From NCBI RefSeq assembly GCF_003206615.1, contig NZ_PZJW01000001.1:186001-250000 (forward strand): DNA of 64,000 bases, given 5' to 3'. Below are positions 16,987 through 24,666 of the stretch, one piece after another. This DNA comes from Salinicola acroporae. GTDB lineage: Bacteria > Pseudomonadota > Gammaproteobacteria > Pseudomonadales > Halomonadaceae. The position numbers were made by a program, and so were the translations under genes. Numbering within the stretch: position 1 is the first letter of the stretch; each line of letters opens with the position of its first letter. Below the pieces are notes generated by a model, which was not told the origin of the DNA, searched no databases, and saw nothing but the letters and a program-made list of their open reading frames with translations.

Positions 16987-17966
16987 GCGCCGTATCCGCC
17001 CTCCGCCGTACCTTTCGCCCCGGCGCCGAGTCACTCGAAATCGGCATCATGGCGCTGCTACTGGTCGTCAGCTTCGCGTTCTTCGCCTTGATGGCTCCCG
17101 GGTTCTTGAGCGCGGTCAATGTGCGCTCGATGGCCGTGCAGCTCCCGGAACTCGGCCTGCTCTCGCTGGCCATGCTGGTGCCGATCATCTCCGGCGGTCT
17201 CAATCTGGCGGTGACCTTCACCGCCAACATCGCAGGGCTGACCACCGCCTGGCTGGTACAGAACGCGCTCGGCGATGCTGGCGTGATCGGCATCATCGCA
17301 GGTATCGGCGCCGGGCTCGCCGTCGGCAGTGCAGCCGGCTTGCTGATCGGCGTCATCGTGGCAAGGGTCGGTGCCCACCCGATTCTGGTCTCGCTGGGGG
17401 CGATGATATTCCTCCAGGGGCTGGGGGAATTCCTGACTCGCGGCGGCGGCATCTCCGGCATGCCGGCAGGCTTTCAGTGGCTCGGCAGCGGCAGTTTGAT
17501 CGGCATCCCCGTCCCGATGCTGATCTTTTTGCTCTCCGCCGGCGGGCTCGCCTACTTCATGCAGTTCACCCGTACCGGATTCTCGATCCACATGATCGGC
17601 TCCAACCTGCGAGCCACCGAATACTCGGGAATCGACGTGCGCCGCGTGCTGATCGTGCTCTACACGCTCTCCGGGTTGCTGGCCGCGATCGCCGGCATGG
17701 TGATGCTGGCACGGTTCAATTCTGTCCGCGTGGGCCATGGCGAGAGCTATCTGCTGATCACGGTGCTGGCCTGTTTCCTCGCCGGCGCCAATCCGTTCGG
17801 CGGCTTCGGGCGCGTGCTACCACTGGTGCTGGGGTTGATGAGTCTTCAGGTGATCGCCTCGGGCATGAACCTGATGGGCGCCAGCCAGCATCTCGCCACC
17901 GCCGTCTGGGGCGCGTTTCTGATCGTTGTGATGACGCTGCGCATGCCCTTTCTCAAACGCTCATGA
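16983..17966 (+). CDS. Sugar ABC transporter permease 2
   Basis: The 327-residue permease of the same family carries ISGGLNLAVTFTANIAG (the counterpart of GGIDIS) and an AGANPFGGFGRV cytoplasmic loop. The start at 16983 overlaps the stop of permease 1. The frame is open further upstream, but that part is a shadow of permease 1. Its stop codon overlaps the first possible start of the kinase gene (ATGA at 17963). Confidence 0.92.
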   Translation: MSAVSALRRTFRPGAESLEIGIMALLLVVSFAFFALMAPGFLSAVNVRSMAVQLPELGLLSLAMLVPIISGGLNLAVTFTANIAGLTTAWLVQNALGDAGVIGIIAGIGAGLAVGSAAGLLIGVIVARVGAHPILVSLGAMIFLQGLGEFLTRGGGISGMPAGFQWLGSGSLIGIPVPMLIFLLSAGGLAYFMQFTRTGFSIHMIGSNLRATEYSGIDVRRVLIVLYTLSGLLAAIAGMVMLARFNSVRVGHGESYLLITVLACFLAGANPFGGFGRVLPLVLGLMSLQVIASGMNLMGASQHLATAVWGAFLIVVMTLRMPFLKRS

Positions 17967-19534
17967 ACAGGCCAATCATGTCCCATATCGTTTATTCACT
18001 GGGCGTCGACATCGGCACCGGCAGCGCCCGCGTCGGGGTCTTCGATGATCGCGGCGAACTGCGGGGCGAAGCTAAGGCACCGATCGCCATTCATCGCCCT
18101 CTCGAGCATCATGTCGAGCAAAGCACCACCGATATCTGGCGAGCCGTCTGCGACGCCACCCGTCGCGCGGTCAATCAGGCCGACATCGAGCCGGCCCAGG
18201 TCAAGGGCATGTCGGTCAGCGCGACCTGTTCGCTGGCGCTGCTCGACCGCCAGCATGAGCCGTTGGCGCTATCGCCTGGCGACGAGCCCTGGAACATCAT
18301 CGTCTGGATGGACCATCGGGCGACGGCCGAGGCGTCGGTCTGTACCGCGACCCAGGCTGCACCACTGGCCAATCTCGGCGGGGTGATGTCGCCGGAGATG
18401 CAGATGCCCAAGCTGATGTGGCTCAAGCGCAACCGACCGGAACTCTACGACAGCATCGGTTATGCCGGTGACCTGGGCGACTGGCTGGGCTATCACTGCA
18501 CCGGCATCGATCGCCGTTCGGTCTGCATGCTGGCCTGCAAATGGACCTTCGATCCGCGGCCGAACCGCGGTTGGGACCGGGAATTCCTCGCCCAGATCGA
18601 CATGACGGACGTACTCGAACGCTTGTCGTTGCCCGATCGCGCCGCCGCCGTGGGCGAGCCGCTGGGGCGATTGAGCGAGAGGGCCGCGGCCGAGCTCGGA
18701 CTCACCACCGACTGTCTTTTTGCCGTGGGCATGATCGACGCCTACGCCGGCGCCATGGGAACGCTGGGGCGCAGCCTCGACGCGCACTCGGCGCATCGGC
18801 TGGCGGTGATTGCCGGTACCTCGACCTGTCATATCGGTGCACAGCCGGAACGGCGCGAAGTCCCCGGCGTGTGGGGCCCCTATCCGGGCGCCCTGTGCGA
18901 TGGATTCGTCGCCAACGAAGGCGGCCAGAGCCTGACCGGCGCCCTGCTGGACCATATCGTCGACCTGTTCAGCGCGGGTGGCGAGTTTGGCGACGATCCC
19001 CACGGGGCTCTCTCGGAACTGCTCCTGGAGCGGCTGGCAACAGGCGATCCGGCACCGGACCTGCACGTTCGCCCGGACTTCATCGGCAATCGTTCACCGC
19101 TGGCTGACCCCGACATTCGGGGCGCCATCGTCGGCCTCACGCTGGAATCCCCAAAGGAGACCCTCATCAAGGTGTACTGGGCCGCGGCGACGGCGCTGGT
19201 CTACGGAACGCGGGCGATCATCGAGCGCATGAACGCCAATGGTTATGCCATCGACACGCTCCACCTCAGCGGCGGCCACAACCGCTCCCCCCTGCTGCGC
19301 AAGCTCTACGCCGATGGCACCGGCTGCCGCGTGGTGCTGTCAGACGCCCCTGAGCCCGTGCTGCTGGGGGCCGCCGTGGCCGCCATGGCACCGTGGCGCG
19401 ATAGCGATCTGCTGGCCGTAGCCCGCGCACTCGCGCCTGGCGAGGACGTACTCGAGCCCGATACGGCAGCGCGTGACATGCACGAGAAGCGCTATGCCGC
19501 GTTTCGCGAGCTGTTCGATGGGCGCCTGGACTGA
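17963..19534 (+). CDS. FGGY-family pentulose kinase (D-ribulokinase-like)
   Basis: The 523-residue kinase has the FGGY N-terminal motif GVDIGTGSARVGVFD, the NIIVWMDHRA segment typical of the pentulose/D-ribulokinase branch, and the catalytic-Asp region GMIDAYAGAMG. It also has GTSTCHIG and the nucleotide-site motif LSGGHNRSPLLRKLYAD. It should phosphorylate a ketopentose, probably D-ribulose, brought in or made from the imported sugar. The start at 17963 is chosen because it overlaps the permease stop. A second in-frame ATG at 17978 is an alternative. No dehydrogenase or isomerase accompanies it. Confidence 0.87.
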   Translation: MNRPIMSHIVYSLGVDIGTGSARVGVFDDRGELRGEAKAPIAIHRPLEHHVEQSTTDIWRAVCDATRRAVNQADIEPAQVKGMSVSATCSLALLDRQHEPLALSPGDEPWNIIVWMDHRATAEASVCTATQAAPLANLGGVMSPEMQMPKLMWLKRNRPELYDSIGYAGDLGDWLGYHCTGIDRRSVCMLACKWTFDPRPNRGWDREFLAQIDMTDVLERLSLPDRAAAVGEPLGRLSERAAAELGLTTDCLFAVGMIDAYAGAMGTLGRSLDAHSAHRLAVIAGTSTCHIGAQPERREVPGVWGPYPGALCDGFVANEGGQSLTGALLDHIVDLFSAGGEFGDDPHGALSELLLERLATGDPAPDLHVRPDFIGNRSPLADPDIRGAIVGLTLESPKETLIKVYWAAATALVYGTRAIIERMNANGYAIDTLHLSGGHNRSPLLRKLYADGTGCRVVLSDAPEPVLLGAAVAAMAPWRDSDLLAVARALAPGEDVLEPDTAARDMHEKRYAAFRELFDGRLD

Positions 19535-19569
19535 GCATGCCGCGAAGCAACTCCCTCCGGTAGCGGCGA

Positions 19570-20163
19570 TCAGCCCATCGCCTCTACCGGCTTGCGGCGA
19601 TGACACGCGTCGGCGTGATCGTTGATCATGCCGACGGCCTGCATCCAGGCATAGACGATGACCGGACCGGCGAACTTGAACCCACGCTTCTTGAGCGCCT
19701 TGGAAATCTCCAGGGACAGCGGCGTCTGGGTGGGGACAGGGCCATCGCGTTCGAAGTCCCGCTGGATCGGCCTGCCGCCGACCATGCTCCACAGGAACTC
19801 GGAGAAATCCTCGCCGTTGTCGCGCATGGCGAGGTAGGCCCGGGCGTTGCCGATGGTCGCCTCGATCTTGGATCGCGAGCGGATGATGCCGGCGTTGCCC
19901 ATCAGACGCTCGATATCATGCTCGTCATAGTCGGCGATCCTTACGGGATCGAAGCCCTCGAATGCCTCGCGGAAGGCGTCACGCTTCTTGAGGATGGTCA
20001 GCCAGGAGAGCCCCGCCTGGAAGCCATCGAGGATCAACTTTTCCCACAGCGCGCGACTGTCGTACTCCGGTACGCCCCACTCCTCGTCGTGGTATTCGGC
20101 ATTCAGTGGATGAGTCTGCGCCCAGGCGCAGCGCGGCAGATTCGGGGTCGGCTCTGTCATCAT
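19570..20163 (-). CDS. tag: DNA-3-methyladenine glycosylase I
   Basis: The 197-residue enzyme matches Tag throughout: RCAWAQ and YHDEEWGVP at the N terminus, FQAGLSWLTILKKRDAFREA in the middle, and a C-terminal DHADACHRR. The N-terminal Cys and His and the C-terminal His and Cys form the usual zinc snap. It excises 3-methyladenine from DNA. It stands alone, convergent with the kinase gene. Confidence 0.95.
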   Translation of the reverse strand: MMTEPTPNLPRCAWAQTHPLNAEYHDEEWGVPEYDSRALWEKLILDGFQAGLSWLTILKKRDAFREAFEGFDPVRIADYDEHDIERLMGNAGIIRSRSKIEATIGNARAYLAMRDNGEDFSEFLWSMVGGRPIQRDFERDGPVPTQTPLSLEISKALKKRGFKFAGPVIVYAWMQAVGMINDHADACHRRKPVEAMG

Positions 20164-20238
20164 CGGTCTCGGTCGGGTTCCTGTCGGATGATCGCAAAGA
20201 CTCGATTCTGCTGCCTTTCGCTGGCCCAGCCAAACGAA

Positions 20239-20276
20239 AAAGAGCCGGCGATGCCTTGGGGCATCGCCGGCTCTTT
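20239..20276 (-). terminator. Intrinsic terminator after fdhA
   Basis: A 17-bp perfect stem (AAAGAGCCGGCGATGCC with its complement), a four-base loop and flanking A/T runs lie about 70 bp past the fdhA stop on the minus strand. It is a textbook Rho-independent terminator separating fdhA from tag. Confidence 0.85.
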
Positions 20277-20302
20277 CTACAGCGCTCCGAAACTGGCGCT
20301 GG

Positions 20303-20344
20303 TCGTGGCTCGTGGCTCGTGGCTCGTGGCTCGTGGCTCGTGGC
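20303..20344. repeat. Heptanucleotide tandem repeat at the fdhA stop codon
   Basis: Six uninterrupted copies of TCGTGGC run right up to the fdhA stop codon (complement of 20344-20346). A seven-base unit can slip during replication, but here it lies just outside the coding frame, in the 3' untranslated part before the terminator. Confidence 0.9.
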
Positions 20345-21537
20345 TATTTGAGCGTGCCGTGCGGATCGATCACGAATTTCTTCGCCGCACCGCCGTCGAA
20401 GTCGGCATACCCCTGGGGCGCCTCGTCGAGCGAGATGGTCTGCACGTTCACCGCCTTGCCGATCTGTACCCTGTCGTGAAGAATCGCCTGCATCAACTGG
20501 CGCTGATAGCGCATGGCCGGTGTCTGGCCGGTGTGGAAAGACATCGCCTTGGCCCAGCCGAGACCGAACTTCATCGAGATATTGCCGTGTTTGGCGTCTT
20601 CGCTCTCGGCGCCCGGGTCTTCGGTGACGTAGAGCCCTGGGATGCCGACCCGGCCACCGGCCTGGGTGATCTCCATGGTGGCGTTGAGCACGGTAGCCGG
20701 CTGCTCATGAGAATGGTTGTGACCATGGCAGTTAGCCTCGAATCCCACCGCATCGACCGCAGCGTCGACCTCCGGCACGCCGAGGACTGATTCGATCAGC
20801 TCCGACATGCTGGCATCCTGCTTCAGGTCGAGCCCGACGCACCCAAAGCTGCGCGCCTGATCGAGGCGCTTGTCGTTCATGTCGCCGACGATGACGCAGG
20901 CCGCACCCAGCAGTTGGGCGGAGACGGCGGCGGCCAGCCCGACCGGACCCGCACCGGCGATATAGACCGTCGATCCCGGCTGGACACCGGCAGTCACGCA
21001 GCCATGGAAGCCGGTGGGAAAGATGTCCGAGAGCATGGTGAGATCGAGGATCTTCTCCATCGCCTGCTCCTTGTCGGGAAAGACGAGCAGTTGGAAGTCG
21101 GCGTAGGGCACCATCACGTACTCGGCCTGGCCGCCGACCCAACCGCCCATATCGACATAGCCGTAGGCGCCACCGGCGCGGTCACCGTTGACGTGCAGAC
21201 AGATATGGGTATCGCCGCGCTTGCAGTTGCGGCAGCGGCCACAGGCCACGTTGAACGGCACCGAGACGATGTCGCCCTTCTTGATGAACTCGACATCCCG
21301 GCCACACTCGATCACCTCGCCGGTGATCTCGTGACCGAGCACCAGCCCTTCCGGTGCCGTGGTACGGCCACGCACCATGTGCTGGTCGCTGCCGCAGATG
21401 TTGGTGGTCAAGATCTTGAGAATGACACCGTGGTGGCACTGGCGGCTGCCGAGCGCCAGTTCAGGGAAGGGGATACTCTCGACGGCGACCTTGCCGGCAC
21501 CGCGAAAGACGACGCCTCGGTTGGCGGATGAAGACAT
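20344..21537 (-). CDS. fdhA: Glutathione-independent formaldehyde dehydrogenase
   Basis: With the start at 21537 (AGGAG nine bases upstream) the product has 397 residues, matching the Pseudomonas putida enzyme. It is a zinc alcohol-dehydrogenase-family protein. The catalytic-zinc Cys lies in NICGSDQH, the structural zinc is held by CGRCRNCKRGDTHIC, and the NAD fold begins at AGAGPVGLAAAVSAQ. It oxidises formaldehyde to formate without glutathione. In Pseudomonas this gene follows soxBDAG-purU. Here it sits apart, beside gbcB, and still serves to remove formaldehyde from the three demethylation steps. Confidence 0.93.
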   Translation of the reverse strand: MSSSANRGVVFRGAGKVAVESIPFPELALGSRQCHHGVILKILTTNICGSDQHMVRGRTTAPEGLVLGHEITGEVIECGRDVEFIKKGDIVSVPFNVACGRCRNCKRGDTHICLHVNGDRAGGAYGYVDMGGWVGGQAEYVMVPYADFQLLVFPDKEQAMEKILDLTMLSDIFPTGFHGCVTAGVQPGSTVYIAGAGPVGLAAAVSAQLLGAACVIVGDMNDKRLDQARSFGCVGLDLKQDASMSELIESVLGVPEVDAAVDAVGFEANCHGHNHSHEQPATVLNATMEITQAGGRVGIPGLYVTEDPGAESEDAKHGNISMKFGLGWAKAMSFHTGQTPAMRYQRQLMQAILHDRVQIGKAVNVQTISLDEAPQGYADFDGGAAKKFVIDPHGTLK

Positions 21538-21727
21538 GGCGTGGACTCCTGGGTCTGATCTCGGAATGCCTTGTGTCGTGCCGCTCTGGCGACGACATCG
21601 CATGAAGGCGCGAGACCAGACTAGGAGTTACATCGACGTTGAAACGGTCTCGTCACGCCATCGAATGACGCCGCGACGACAGCCGTCAGGTCCAAAGGTC
21701 TAACACTTGCAGCCCGTCGCCCGTGGC

Positions 21728-22828
21728 TCAGAAATCGATGACGACTTTTCCCCGCGGCTTCGAACAGCAAGACAGAATGAAACCTTCCGCTTCGTCCTCC
21801 TCGGTAATGCCGCCGTTGTGCTCCATCTCGACCTCGCCTTCCAGCTTCATGACCCGGCAGGTACCGCAGATTCCCATCCCGCAGGCCTTGGGAATATGCA
21901 GCCCAAGCTTGGCGGCAGCCGAGTGGATGGTGTCGTTCTCACTGACACGGATACTCTTGCCGCTGCCGGTGAACTCGACTGGCATCAGCGTCGACGTATC
22001 GACTTCCTCGGCATCGGCCTCGGCCTGCTCGGCGAGTTCCAGCACATCCTCCTGGACGCTCAACGGCGTCGCGCCGAAGGACTCCTGGTGGTAGCGCGAC
22101 ATGTCGAAGCCGTCTTCCTGCAGCACCTGGCGCACCGCCTTCATGAATGGCGCCGGCCCGCAGCAGAACACTTCCCTCTCGAGATAGTCCGGCGCCATCA
22201 GCGTCAGCATCTGCCTCGTCAGGTAGCCCCGAAAGCCGGACCAGGCCTGGCTGAGCTCGTCGCTGCGCTCGCAAACGATATGCAGGCGGAACTCCGGCAG
22301 CCGCGAGAACATGTGGACCAGTTCACGGTGGTAGATGATGTCGTTGGGCGCCTGGGCACAGTGGATGAATTCGAGATCCACGGAGGCATTGGTATCGAAG
22401 AACCAGCGCGTCATCGACATCAGCGGCGTGATACCGACACCGCCCGAGAGCATCAGCACTTTTTCCGCCGGATGATCGATAACGTTGAAATCGCCGACCG
22501 GCCCGTGAACCACCATCGGGTCACCGATCTTGAGATTGTCGTGCAACCAGTTGGAGACCTGCCCCCCTGGCAGCCGCTTGACGGTGATCGAGAAGCTGTA
22601 GGGGATCGAGGGGGAACTGGAGATCGTGTAGGAACGCATCACTGGCTGACCGGCGATCTCTAGCTCCAGCGTGACGAACTGCCCCGGCTTGAAGAAGAAC
22701 ATCACCGGCTGGTCGGCCATGAAACAGAACGTTCGCACGTTCCAGGTTTCCTGAATCACCTTGACGCACCGCACCTGATGTCGGCCGTTGGTCCAGGTTT
22801 GGGTATTGACCGGATTGAAGAATTGCAT
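21728..22828 (-). CDS. gbcB: Glycine betaine demethylase, reductase subunit GbcB
   Basis: The 366-residue reductase has an N-terminal flavin domain (RSYTIS motif), an NAD-binding domain (GGVGITPLMSM), and a C-terminal plant-type 2Fe-2S ferredoxin domain with CGMGICGTC and a later C-C pair. It passes electrons from NADH to the Rieske oxygenase GbcA. The start at 22828 gives the family length; an upstream in-frame ATG would add an unsupported basic stretch. It is divergent from gbcA across 439 bp. Confidence 0.94.
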   Translation of the reverse strand: MQFFNPVNTQTWTNGRHQVRCVKVIQETWNVRTFCFMADQPVMFFFKPGQFVTLELEIAGQPVMRSYTISSSPSIPYSFSITVKRLPGGQVSNWLHDNLKIGDPMVVHGPVGDFNVIDHPAEKVLMLSGGVGITPLMSMTRWFFDTNASVDLEFIHCAQAPNDIIYHRELVHMFSRLPEFRLHIVCERSDELSQAWSGFRGYLTRQMLTLMAPDYLEREVFCCGPAPFMKAVRQVLQEDGFDMSRYHQESFGATPLSVQEDVLELAEQAEADAEEVDTSTLMPVEFTGSGKSIRVSENDTIHSAAAKLGLHIPKACGMGICGTCRVMKLEGEVEMEHNGGITEEDEAEGFILSCCSKPRGKVVIDF

Positions 22829-23267
22829 CGTCACCGCACTCGATCGGGGAAATGGCCAGGGCGAGAATGCCAATCCGCTCAGCCGCTTCCGGTGAATTAC
22901 CATCCTCAGCGGATTCTGCGCACGCCGACGCGGACCGACTTGCCTATCAACGACACAGGCATGTCAACCACCCCCAGCCATCGTCAAAACCGCGTCGCCA
23001 GCACGAAAATTGACTCGTCGTGACAGCCGCGCGACGTCATCGCCACCCCGGTATCAACGTGTGACGCCCCGGTGATCATTTGTGCTTGGCGGTCGGCCTG
23101 GCATCGACGAATGTCGCGGCTGGACAATTTCATCACCAGCACCTGAGCGACACTCGCCGAAAGTCGGAACGAGAGCGAAGAACCGACACCGTCATAGCCA
23201 TCTCACCCGGTCGTTCCCGCGGACATGTTCGGGAAGACCCACACCCGTTATCGATGAGGATGCGACC
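22829..23267. promoter_or_regulatory. Divergent gbcB/gbcA control region
   Basis: This 439-bp gap holds no convincing gene. It contains TGTCGCGGCTGGACAA at 23112-23127. On the minus strand this reads TTGTC-(3)-C-(1)-GCGACA, which recurs before the dgc operon at 46147-46162. A further GCGACA lies at 23147-23152. GbdR is the expected activator; assigning these sites to it is inference. Confidence 0.45.
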
Positions 23268-24557
23268 ATGTCACCACTTCCACGCGACAGTCTGGAGGAT
23301 TCCCTTGCCGAGACTCGCGCCGCCGTGGCGGAAATGCTGGACCAGCGCGACCCGACCTTCTCGCTGCCCCAGCCGTTCTACAACGATTCGCGACTGTTCG
23401 CGCTGGACATGCAGGAAGTGTTCGAGAAACAGTGGCTATTCGCTGGCATGAGCTGCGAGATTCCCGCCAAGGGCAATTTCTTCAAGATCGAGGTCGGCAG
23501 CAACTCGATCATCGTGGTGAGGGGTGCGGAGAATCGAATCCAGGCCTTTCACAATGTCTGCCGCCACCGCGGGTCGCGGTTGTGTCTCAAGGACAAGGGC
23601 AAGGTCGCCAAGCTGGTCTGCCCCTATCACCAGTGGACCTACGAGCTCGACGGCCGGCTGCTGTTCGCAGGCAGCGACATGGGTGCCGATTTCGACATGA
23701 GCGCCTACGGCCTCAAGCCCGTGGCAGTGAAGAGCGCCGGCGGCTTCGTGTTCGTCAACCTGAGCGAGGACCCGGAGCCGATCGACGATTTCCTGGTATC
23801 GCTGGAACACTACCTGTCGCCCTACGACATGGATAACGTCAAGGTCGCGGTGGAGTCGAACATCGTCGAACGCGCCAACTGGAAGCTGGTACTCGAGAAC
23901 AATCGCGAGTGCTATCACTGCAACGGCGCCCATCCCGAGCTGCTCAACTCGCTGATCGAGTTCGACGATACCGACGATCCCCGTTCCACCGGCGAGTACC
24001 GTGACCTGGTCGCCCGCAAGCAGGCCGACTGGACCGCCTGCGAGGTACCGTGGCAGCTCGCCCGATTCGGCAAGCGCAACCGTCTCACCCGCACGCCGCT
24101 GATCGACGGCATCGTCTCGATGACCATGGACGGCAAGCCGGGCTGCAACAAGCTGATGGGTCAGATTCCCAATGCCGACATGGGCTCGCTGCGTATCCTG
24201 CATCTGCCCAATTCGTGGAACCACTTCATGGGCGACCACGCGGTGGTGTTCCGGGTGCTGCCACTCGGCCCGCAGGAGACCCTGGTCACCACCAAGTGGC
24301 TGGTGCACAAGGATGCCGTCGAAGGCGTCGACTATGACCCCGAGCGTCTCCGCCAGGTCTGGGACGCCACCAATGACCAGGACCGCCGCCTGGCCGAAGA
24401 GAACCAGCTCGGCATCAATTCACGCGCCTATCAGCCTGGTCCCTATTCGAAGACCTACGAGTTCGGCGTGATCGATTTCGTCAACTGGTACAGCGAGACG
24501 CTGCGGGCCAATCTCGACGTCGAGACATCGCCCCAGCTGCAGGTCGCCTCGCAATAG
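23268..24557 (+). CDS. gbcA: Glycine betaine demethylase, Rieske oxygenase subunit GbcA
   Basis: The 429-residue oxygenase has a Rieske centre with C98/H100 (CRH) and C118/H121 (CPYH). It has a mononuclear iron site with H217 and H222 in the ECYHCNGAH segment. It removes one methyl group of glycine betaine as formaldehyde, giving dimethylglycine. The ATG at 23268 is preceded by GAGGA. The open frame extends 62 codons upstream but without family similarity. A terminator follows. Confidence 0.95.
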   Translation: MSPLPRDSLEDSLAETRAAVAEMLDQRDPTFSLPQPFYNDSRLFALDMQEVFEKQWLFAGMSCEIPAKGNFFKIEVGSNSIIVVRGAENRIQAFHNVCRHRGSRLCLKDKGKVAKLVCPYHQWTYELDGRLLFAGSDMGADFDMSAYGLKPVAVKSAGGFVFVNLSEDPEPIDDFLVSLEHYLSPYDMDNVKVAVESNIVERANWKLVLENNRECYHCNGAHPELLNSLIEFDDTDDPRSTGEYRDLVARKQADWTACEVPWQLARFGKRNRLTRTPLIDGIVSMTMDGKPGCNKLMGQIPNADMGSLRILHLPNSWNHFMGDHAVVFRVLPLGPQETLVTTKWLVHKDAVEGVDYDPERLRQVWDATNDQDRRLAEENQLGINSRAYQPGPYSKTYEFGVIDFVNWYSETLRANLDVETSPQLQVASQ

Positions 24558-24610
24558 CTAAACTGCTGGAACCGCGCGCCATTCACGCGTTACCGGTTAT
24601 CCCCCCATGA

Positions 24611-24642
24611 AAAAAGGCGCCCCCCTGGGGAGGCGCCTTTTT
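24611..24642. terminator. Bidirectional intrinsic terminator between gbcA and the TonB receptor
   Basis: AAAAAGGCGCC at 24611-24621 pairs with GGCGCCTTTTT at 24632-24642 around a C4/G4 core. A/T runs on both sides allow termination of both convergent genes. Confidence 0.88.
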
Positions 24643-24666
24643 GCTGATGACCATGATATCCGCGAA

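Noticed and set aside
20303-20344. The tandem TCGTGGC repeat considered as a CRISPR array.
   Set aside because: The units are seven bases with no spacers, so this is a simple-sequence repeat.
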